A DNA stretch of 22,630 nt. It comes from a virus. A model generated the notes under the pieces. The model did no database searches, was not told the origin of the DNA, and saw nothing but the letters and a program-made list of their open reading frames with translations. The DNA lies in the IMG/VR virus record IMGVR_UViG_3300009154_000301, positions 1 through 22,630 of that record; one strand, written 5' to 3'. The position numbers and the translations under genes are program-made. Shown here in pieces: positions 9,501 to 14,555 of the stretch; the stretch's first letter is position 1, and each line of letters begins with the position of its first letter.

Positions 9501-12500
9501 TTATACAGGTCAAATATCATATGAAAACATTCCTAGTTATACTTCTGATACTACAGGTTTTGTATATGATTTAAGAGATAGTTTAGATTTTAGACCAAGA
9601 GTTGCTGATAATTCTACAATAAACAGTTCTACAGTAGATAGAAATTATACAAGTACTGGAGCTTCTTCATTTGATGTTGTAAAATTTAATTCAGATGTAA
9701 GTAACGATATAGAATATTATTTACCTAGAGTTGATAAAATTTTCTTAGATAATTTAGGTAATTTTCAAGTTGTAAAAGGTTCAAGCTCTTTAAATCCACA
9801 ATTACCTAGTGCTATTGACAATGCAATGCAAATTGCTACTGTTTATTTAAATGCTTATACATTAAGTACAACAGATTTGGTTGTAGAAAAAGTTGATAAT
9901 AGAAGATATACGATGAGAGATATTGGCCGTTTAGAAACTAGAATTTCAAACGTAGAATATTACACTCAATTATCTTTATTAGAAACACAAACTCAAAATC
10001 AACAAATACAAGATGCACAAGGATTTGACCGTTATAAAAACGGATTTATAGTTGATAATTTTACAGGTCACGGAGTAGGTGATGTAACAAATTCTGATTA
10101 TCAATGTTCTATGGATATGGCCAATGGTTTATTAAGACCAATGTGTACGGCTAGAAATGTTGGTTTTTTAGAAACAAATACAGACGGTACTGCAACTTCT
10201 AATATAGTTAGAGCAAATAATAATTATCAAAAAACTGGAGATTTAATTACTTTACCTTATACAGAAGTAACTTCAATACAACAACCTTATGCAAGTCACG
10301 ATGAGAGTGTAAATCCATTTAGTATTTTCACTTGGGTTGGTGGTGTAAATCTTGATCCTCCTACTGATGACTGGACAGAAACGAACAGAGTTCCTGATCT
10401 TGTTGTTAATATACAAGGTTCTTATGATACATTAGTTCAAAATTTAGGTAATCCAAATTTACAAAGTGTAGAAATTGATACTGTTTGGAATTCATGGCAA
10501 GATACATGGTATGGTACTCCTACGGAAGCAACAACTACTAATTCAGGCGCATATAGAACTACAAATCAACAAACATCAACAGCTGTTGGTGGAAGATTTA
10601 ATGGACAAACTAGAGGAGCTGGTGGTTGGACTGTTGAAGCGGTTGATACGGTTACTACAACTTCTCAACAAATTAGTCAAACAAGAACAGGTATTAGAAC
10701 AGCAATCGTTCCAAATATTGTTCAAACATCATTAGGAGATAAAGTATTAAGTGTTGCTTTTATTCCTTATATAAGAAGTAAAACTATTAATTTTACAGGA
10801 ACAAGATTAAAACCAAATACAAGAGTTTATCCTTTCTTTGATGGTATTGCAATTAGTTCTTATGTAACTCCAACAGGAGGAATATTAGGTGGTAGTTTAA
10901 TTACAGATGTTAATGGTGCTGTATCTGGTACATTTACAATTCCTAGTCCAATATCAGATTCAAATCCAAGATGGCAAACAGGTAGTAAAGTATTTCGTTT
11001 AACAAGCAATTCAACAAATTCTTTAACAGATGTTAATACATCAGCTGAAGGTGATTATATTGCACAAGGTTTATTAGATACTGTTCAAAATACGGTTATC
11101 TCTACAAGACAAGCTCAAACAGTTAGACAAGATGTTAGTGACACTCAAAATATTGTAAGAACATCTACAAGAACAACACAAAATATTATAGAATGGATTG
11201 ACCCAATTGCACAATCATTCTTAGTAGATGATACTGGTGGAGTATTTGTAACTTCTGTTGATTTATTCTTTAGTTCTAAAGATAATAATATTCCAGTAAC
11301 AGTTCAATTAAGAGAAATGCAAAATGGTTATCCAACAAGAACATCAATACCTTTTGGTGAAGTAGTTAAAAATCCAGCAAATGTAAATGTTAGTGATGAT
11401 GCCACTGTTGCTACAAAATTTACTTTTCCTTCACCAGTTTATTTACAAGAAAAAACAGAATATTGTTTTGCAGTAATATCTAATAGTAATGATTACAGGG
11501 TTTATGTAGGAACAATAGGTGAAAATCAATTGGTTTCTAATAGAAAGATATCTAGTAATCCTTATGCTGGTTCTTTCTTTAAATCACAAAATGGTTCAAC
11601 ATGGACAGCAGACCAAACAACTGATATCATGTTTAATATTAATAAAGCCGAATTTGAAAATACAACAGGTACGGCAACATTTGCTAACAAAGAATTGGCA
11701 TCTACATTATTAAATACAAATCCTATAAGAACAACAAATACCTCAAGTGTTGTAACGGTTTATCACAGAGGTCATGGTATGCACAGTTCAAATGACTATG
11801 TAACTATTTCAGGTATTCCTGCAGGAACATATAATGGTATTGCACATACAGCATTGAATGGAACATTTACAAATTTAACAAACATAACTTTAGATAGTTA
11901 TGATATCACTACAACAGGTACAGCAACTTCAAGTGGTGATGTAGGTGGTTCTGCTGTTTATGCTTCTCAAAATTATATTATGGATACAGCAAACATTAAT
12001 ATACAAAATTTAACTGTATCAGGAACAAATATTTCTTATTCTTTAAAAACTACAAGTGGTAAATCTATAAATGGTTCAGAATCAGAATTTTTATTGTCAG
12101 ACACAGCAAGCAATTTTGCTCCAGGAAATAATATTTACTTTAATAATCCACAAATGATTGCAAGTGCAATTAATCAAACATCAAAAATGAATGGCAGTAA
12201 ATCATTATTCTTAACTTGTAATTTAACAACAACAAATGTGAATGTGTCTCCGGTTATTGATACATCAAGAACAAGTATTGTTGCTGTTCAAAATAGATTA
12301 AATAATCCTACAAATGGAAATACACCAAATTTTATAGATGATATTTCTTCTACAGGAACTTCTACATCAGCTGTTTATGTAACTAAACCAATTACATTAA
12401 CAAATACTTCAACAGCACTTAACATTATTTTAACTTCAAACGTAAGACCAAGTGCAACCGTAAAAGTTTATTATCGTACAACAGATTCTACACAAGTTAA

Positions 12501-12720
12501 AAATATTAATACATTATCTTGGACTCCAGTAAATGGTACAGGTTCAGAAGATGTGACAGTTACTCCTTCTTCAAACTCAGTAACATTTAATGATTATACA
12601 TATTCAGATAGTAATATTACAGGATTTACTGCATTTCAAATTAAAGTGGTATTGAAAGGAACTAATTCTTCTCAACCACCAGTTATATCAGCGTTAAGAG
12701 GAATTGCATTAGCATTATAA
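6586..12720 (+). CDS. Giant DUF4815-type baseplate/tail protein
   Basis: With 2044 residues this is the largest gene in the window. The N-terminus (PYYDDYDPEKKFHRILFRP at 11-29, then QARELTQSQSILQNQIERL) is the hallmark of DUF4815 proteins in marine T4-like phages. Later landmarks are a FRPRVADN-type motif near 1005, an RDIGRLETRISNVEYYTQL segment near 1110 followed by a DNFTGHGVGD stretch, and an IDPIAQSFLVDD motif near 1538 leading into a beta-rich domain. Inserted between them are several Thr/Ser-rich modules: SGEKVTGGTSS near 475, SGETITGATSS near 588, and two modules resembling phage hits to the E1-FCCH profile near 505-560 and 1720-1770. Its place after gp8 matches T4 gp9/gp10, so a peripheral wedge role joining fibres to the baseplate is inferred. 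AAGG lies 4 bases before the ATG. Confidence 0.82.
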   Translation: MPSPTDFNLKPYYDDYDPEKKFHRILFRPSYAVQARELTQSQSILQNQIERLSDHLFDKGAMIIPGDISFDLNYSAVKLTSKSYSSISDYIGKKLTGLTSGVVATCVNAIATTGTDPDTLYVKYTQAGTNNSSTTFTSGETINATAIGGGPTLATAIVNSTAIGSSANINAGVYYINGFQVSVTQQTIILDKYTNTPSYRVGLQIVESFVTPNDDASLNDNAQGSSNVNAPGAHRFKIDLILSKLSLTSTNDQNFVELLRLNNGIRSNQVTSTAYNVLEDTLARRTYDQAGDYTVSDFKIDMRENLLSGNNRGIYADGDATKLAAGISPGKAYVKGYEIQKLATSYVNLDKARDYSTSNNYKTNFNLQNYVNVTNVYGSPDITSVSGEVSPYKDVQLFDTPTNSRGTAKSTVGVTVPQIGRAKSKGFEYNYGSSASGIFSSSGLTTSVFKHYLFDIEMFTHLNILTAQAFTSGEKVTGGTSSAFGYVQSISATKSAAVSSISVASPGVVTLNAHSFLEGQQITLTGGTYSVNSAAVSSPTVYTVKNPSTNTFELWDSTGINSINVTAFSSGPTATHGVVVLNDITGTFISGETITGATSSNTAIIQQDRYGFLGADAKDFTETRQISMSGSPTYTADTSIDSVYGDNYQIYGQLSVANNGGATSATAVQGFGTLFTQELRIGDTITFTTDAGSLITRTIHAIYSDTSLTLNTAVGASDVSTKTTAIRKRPKIQGSNLNTSIFKLPYNRIKTLKTTLNSGLSNTSFYVRRNFTATLSNGSATITAGTNEQFVGLSDSDYTVSVMVANSGSTTAGNVLSLDGNNPQSTPIFTLSGSPVGSALTLNFGTAYSNAKIKILATLSVNVANAKTKTLNTGTQVSISNQSIIQSGIIGLSKADIYQLSNVYMSPNFSTPATTSHTDITSRFTLDNGQRDNYYDIGRLVLNSGELKPTGQLLVVFSYFSHGSGDFFSVDSYTGQISYENIPSYTSDTTGFVYDLRDSLDFRPRVADNSTINSSTVDRNYTSTGASSFDVVKFNSDVSNDIEYYLPRVDKIFLDNLGNFQVVKGSSSLNPQLPSAIDNAMQIATVYLNAYTLSTTDLVVEKVDNRRYTMRDIGRLETRISNVEYYTQLSLLETQTQNQQIQDAQGFDRYKNGFIVDNFTGHGVGDVTNSDYQCSMDMANGLLRPMCTARNVGFLETNTDGTATSNIVRANNNYQKTGDLITLPYTEVTSIQQPYASHDESVNPFSIFTWVGGVNLDPPTDDWTETNRVPDLVVNIQGSYDTLVQNLGNPNLQSVEIDTVWNSWQDTWYGTPTEATTTNSGAYRTTNQQTSTAVGGRFNGQTRGAGGWTVEAVDTVTTTSQQISQTRTGIRTAIVPNIVQTSLGDKVLSVAFIPYIRSKTINFTGTRLKPNTRVYPFFDGIAISSYVTPTGGILGGSLITDVNGAVSGTFTIPSPISDSNPRWQTGSKVFRLTSNSTNSLTDVNTSAEGDYIAQGLLDTVQNTVISTRQAQTVRQDVSDTQNIVRTSTRTTQNIIEWIDPIAQSFLVDDTGGVFVTSVDLFFSSKDNNIPVTVQLREMQNGYPTRTSIPFGEVVKNPANVNVSDDATVATKFTFPSPVYLQEKTEYCFAVISNSNDYRVYVGTIGENQLVSNRKISSNPYAGSFFKSQNGSTWTADQTTDIMFNINKAEFENTTGTATFANKELASTLLNTNPIRTTNTSSVVTVYHRGHGMHSSNDYVTISGIPAGTYNGIAHTALNGTFTNLTNITLDSYDITTTGTATSSGDVGGSAVYASQNYIMDTANINIQNLTVSGTNISYSLKTTSGKSINGSESEFLLSDTASNFAPGNNIYFNNPQMIASAINQTSKMNGSKSLFLTCNLTTTNVNVSPVIDTSRTSIVAVQNRLNNPTNGNTPNFIDDISSTGTSTSAVYVTKPITLTNTSTALNIILTSNVRPSATVKVYYRTTDSTQVKNINTLSWTPVNGTGSEDVTVTPSSNSVTFNDYTYSDSNITGFTAFQIKVVLKGTNSSQPPVISALRGIALAL

Positions 12721-12727
12721 GGAATTT

Positions 12728-12946
12728 ATGAAATTAAAAGTTCAAGGTTATGAATCGTTAATAAGAGACTCTAATTCAAAAGCAATTGTAAATGTTGCTA
12801 CAACTGATTATCAGTTATATATGAACAGAGTAAAAATTAGAGAACAACAAAGTGATGAAATTAGAAATGCTGTTAAAGAAATCAATTGTTTAAAAACAGA
12901 ATTAGAAGAAATTAAATGTTTATTAAAAGAGGTAATTAAAAAATAA
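12728..12946 (+). CDS. Small protein with a C-terminal coiled coil
   Basis: This is a 72-residue protein of unknown function. The N-terminal half (KLKVQGYESLIRDSNSKAI) is a short segment of the kind found in small proteins beside T4-like marine tail genes. The C-terminal half, from about residue 38, is rich in Glu, Lys, Ile and Leu with heptad-like spacing, and two Cys sit near 53 and 63. A parallel coiled coil that helps a fibre or chaperone trimerise is plausible but not shown. The gene starts 7 bases after the DUF4815 stop with AAGGA overlapping that stop, and ends 2 bases before the next gene, so it is co-translated with both. Confidence 0.7.
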   Translation: MKLKVQGYESLIRDSNSKAIVNVATTDYQLYMNRVKIREQQSDEIRNAVKEINCLKTELEEIKCLLKEVIKK

Positions 12947-12948
12947 TC

Positions 12949-13284
12949 ATGTCTATTAGAAGTGTACAATCAACCAATACGTTAGATAATTTTAGAACTA
13001 CCTTTAATAGTTTAGGTACTGATGTAGGTGATGTTTCTACTTTAAGTACAACTGCAAAAACGGTTGTTGGCGCTGTTAATGAATTGGTGAGTAGTTTAGG
13101 CGAAGTAAATTCAATAACTTTAGGTTCTAGTAGTGTTTCTTTAGGTGGTACTTTATCAAGTATAGTTGGATTAACAAACATATCTGGCAGCGGAACAGTT
13201 AATTTTACTACAGATGTACAAGTAAATAGTGTATCTGTAGCTACAAAACCTTTTGCAATTGCATATTCTATAGCATTAGGTTAA
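12949..13284 (+). CDS. Small tail/fibre-associated structural protein
   Basis: The 111-residue product begins with SVQSTNTLDNFRTTFNSLGTD and TTAKTVVGAVNEL. This 'TLxxFRxxFN...TTAKxxxxAxNEL' pattern is common at the start of marine myovirus fibre and structural proteins. The rest is a Ser/Gly/Thr/Val-rich beta-type sequence with no signal peptide or membrane segment. A role as a fibre base or connector is inferred. No strong Shine-Dalgarno is present: GAGG at 12930-12933 is too far from the ATG, so translation probably follows from the upstream gene 2 bases away. It is the last gene before a 121-base gap with two late promoters. Confidence 0.7.
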   Translation: MSIRSVQSTNTLDNFRTTFNSLGTDVGDVSTLSTTAKTVVGAVNELVSSLGEVNSITLGSSSVSLGGTLSSIVGLTNISGSGTVNFTTDVQVNSVSVATKPFAIAYSIALG

Positions 13285-13325
13285 TTAAATAATGAAGTGT
13301 TGATGAAAAGAAGTGTTAAAAATAA

Positions 13326-13333
13326 TATAAATA
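13326..13333 (+). promoter_or_regulatory. Late promoter element (distal) in the 13285-13405 gap
   Basis: An exact TATAAATA lies 72 bases before the ATG at 13406, in non-coding sequence. It is followed by a run of A+T-only inverted repeats and a second TATAAATA at 13364. It may be a second start for the fibre-region transcript or a chance match in A+T-rich DNA. Confidence 0.45.
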
Positions 13334-13363
13334 GGTGTATTATAATATTAGAAACAAAAGTAT

Positions 13364-13371
13364 TATAAATA
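13364..13371 (+). promoter_or_regulatory. Late promoter element (proximal) for the small-protein/fibre group
   Basis: An exact TATAAATA lies 34 bases upstream of the 13406 ATG. An ATTA-repeat stretch (about 13377-13394) and an AGGA Shine-Dalgarno site at 13395-13398 follow. The order promoter, leader, ribosome site, ATG is what a T4-type late transcript would show. It starts a new transcription unit after the DUF4815 group. Confidence 0.65.
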
Positions 13372-13405
13372 TAATAAATTAATTAATTAATTTTAGGAAT
13401 TAAAA

Positions 13406-13777
13406 ATGGCAAGCACATTCAAAAGAGTTGCAAAAGCAAGTGTCACAGCATCTCAAAACGCAGGATCAGCTGATGCAATATACACAGTACCAGCAGGAGC
13501 CAGCTCTACAGCTTTAAACTCAATTATTATTGGTATTTCACTTTGTAATAAAACAAGTTCAGATATAACAGCTGGAGTTTACTTATCAAATTATGACGGT
13601 ACTAACAATGCTTATATAGCAAAAGGTGTTACCGTACCTGCTAATACAACTTTAGAAATTATGCAAGGTAATAAGTTAGTGGTTATGAACTCAGGTTCTG
13701 CAGGAGATGTAATTAGAGTTGAAACTAATACATCAACATCACTTGATGTAGTATTATCAGTTTTAGAAAACGTTTAA
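13406..13777 (+). CDS. Small virion structural protein, beta-rich
   Basis: This 123-residue protein has an alternating Ser/Thr/Val/Ile/Ala composition. Landmarks are TFKRVAKASVTASQN at the start, IYTVPAGASSTALNSIIIGI near 25-45, VTVPANTTLE near 76-85 and a closing VVLSVLEN. The layout resembles the small beta-sandwich proteins often found in marine phage tail clusters, in which a 'TVPAG...' strand precedes a central core. No enzyme motif, signal peptide or membrane segment is seen. It sits behind a late promoter with AGGAATTAAAA directly before the ATG, and the same ribosome-site sequence recurs before the next gene. A decoration or fibre-connector role is inferred only from position and composition. 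Confidence 0.7.
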   Translation: MASTFKRVAKASVTASQNAGSADAIYTVPAGASSTALNSIIIGISLCNKTSSDITAGVYLSNYDGTNNAYIAKGVTVPANTTLEIMQGNKLVVMNSGSAGDVIRVETNTSTSLDVVLSVLENV

Positions 13778-13797
13778 TAATTAGTTAAGGAATTAAA

Positions 13798-14043
13798 ATG
13801 TCGAGATATATACCGGATTTTAAAAAACCAACGCAAGTTAAAATTAGAACATATGCCGGCGATGGATCAACTTCAACCTTTACTGTTAGTGGTTCTTTAA
13901 GCGCAAAAAAAGTATTAGTAAGTTTAAATGGATTGCAACAAATACCTGATACTAATTATCAAATTGTAAATACTACTTTAACTTTTTTAACAGGTGCGCC
14001 TGCCGCAACAGATACAATACAAATAGTAGAACTTCCAATATAA
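13798..14043 (+). CDS. Small fibre-type module protein
   Basis: An 81-residue protein made almost entirely of one recurring phage-fibre module: AGDGSTSTFTVSGS, then KKVLVSLNGLQQIPDTNY, then a TLTFLTGAPAATDTIQIVEL ending. In many phage fibres this GDGSTxxFTV...VLVSLNGxxQ...TLTF..AP..GD.I.I.EL module occurs as a domain. Here it is a free-standing gene. It is preceded by AAGGAA at 13787-13792, 5 bases from the ATG, and ends 10 bases before the next gene. It probably forms a small beta domain that docks on a fibre or baseplate. The partner cannot be read from the sequence. Confidence 0.75.
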   Translation: MSRYIPDFKKPTQVKIRTYAGDGSTSTFTVSGSLSAKKVLVSLNGLQQIPDTNYQIVNTTLTFLTGAPAATDTIQIVELPI

Positions 14044-14053
14044 AATATATTTT

Positions 14054-14545
14054 ATGTTAAATGTTGAAAAAAATGTAATACCTGGTTTTAATCCAGTAGG
14101 AAATAAGAATAATACTGGTAAAATAAATAGTAATGTATCAGGTGAAGATTTAGATAGAGATTTTGAATATGGTGAGTTAGATACTAAAAATGGTGTTTTA
14201 GTTAAAAAAGTAGCCGAAGAAATAATACGTTTAATAAAAGAAAGTCCAAATAAAAATCATTTAGAATTAATAGAGTACATACAAGAAAAATTTAAATTAA
14301 TTGAAATTCCTACAATTGATTTAAAAGATACATTATGGTATAAATTGACTGATGGTGAACATTTAGGTCAAAATATTCAAGGTTTTAAAATAGTTACGGA
14401 TGGTAAAGGAAATAAAAAAAAAATACATCACATAGGATTTTCTTCCGATGTTGATTATCTTGATGGTCTTATAAATAGGATGATACAAAAACTTAAGCAA
14501 TTAGGATATTTTGATATTATAAATAGTAAAGGTAACAACAAATAA
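14054..14545 (+). CDS. Unrecognised 163-residue charged protein
   Basis: Not recognised. Unlike its Thr/Ser-rich neighbours it is rich in Lys, Glu, Asp, Ile and Asn and looks mixed alpha/beta. It has a flexible Asn-rich N-terminus (1-30), a helical stretch KKVAEEIIRLIKESP (51-65), a second helix near 72-85, a KDTLWYKLTDGEHLGQNIQG segment (91-110) and a C-terminal helix LINRMIQKLKQLGYF (139-153). No catalytic motif, signal peptide or membrane span is visible. There is no Shine-Dalgarno within 12 bases of the ATG. Its composition suggests a chaperone or assembly factor rather than a virion part, since such proteins often lie next to the fibre they help fold. That is a guess. Its 3' end contains two late-promoter matches serving the next gene. 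Confidence 0.65.
   Translation: MLNVEKNVIPGFNPVGNKNNTGKINSNVSGEDLDRDFEYGELDTKNGVLVKKVAEEIIRLIKESPNKNHLELIEYIQEKFKLIEIPTIDLKDTLWYKLTDGEHLGQNIQGFKIVTDGKGNKKKIHHIGFSSDVDYLDGLINRMIQKLKQLGYFDIINSKGNNK
14470..14477 (+). promoter_or_regulatory. Late-promoter-like match inside the 163-residue gene
   Basis: An exact TATAAATA overlaps codons for Ile-Asn near the end of the 163-residue gene, 78 bases before the ATG at 14556. Because it is inside coding sequence and another copy lies closer to the gene, this one may be fortuitous. Confidence 0.3.
14518..14525 (+). promoter_or_regulatory. Late promoter for the glycine-rich fibre gene
   Basis: An exact TATAAATA lies 30 bases before the ATG at 14556, within the last codons of the preceding gene. 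The distance to the start codon is like that of the promoters at 13364 and 17530. It would give the fibre gene its own late transcript. Confidence 0.55.
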
Positions 14546-14555
14546 ATTTATTCAA

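Noticed and set aside
12936-13181. Minus-strand 81-codon frame over the 111-residue gene
   Set aside because: No promoter or ribosome site, and the plus-strand frame has a recognisable marine phage structural pattern and tight spacing to its neighbours.
13339-13394. A+T-only inverted repeats and ATTA microsatellite in the 121-base gap, considered as an origin or regulatory hairpin
   Set aside because: Short perfect A/T repeats are expected by chance in such A+T-rich DNA. Only the two TATAAATA elements are supported.
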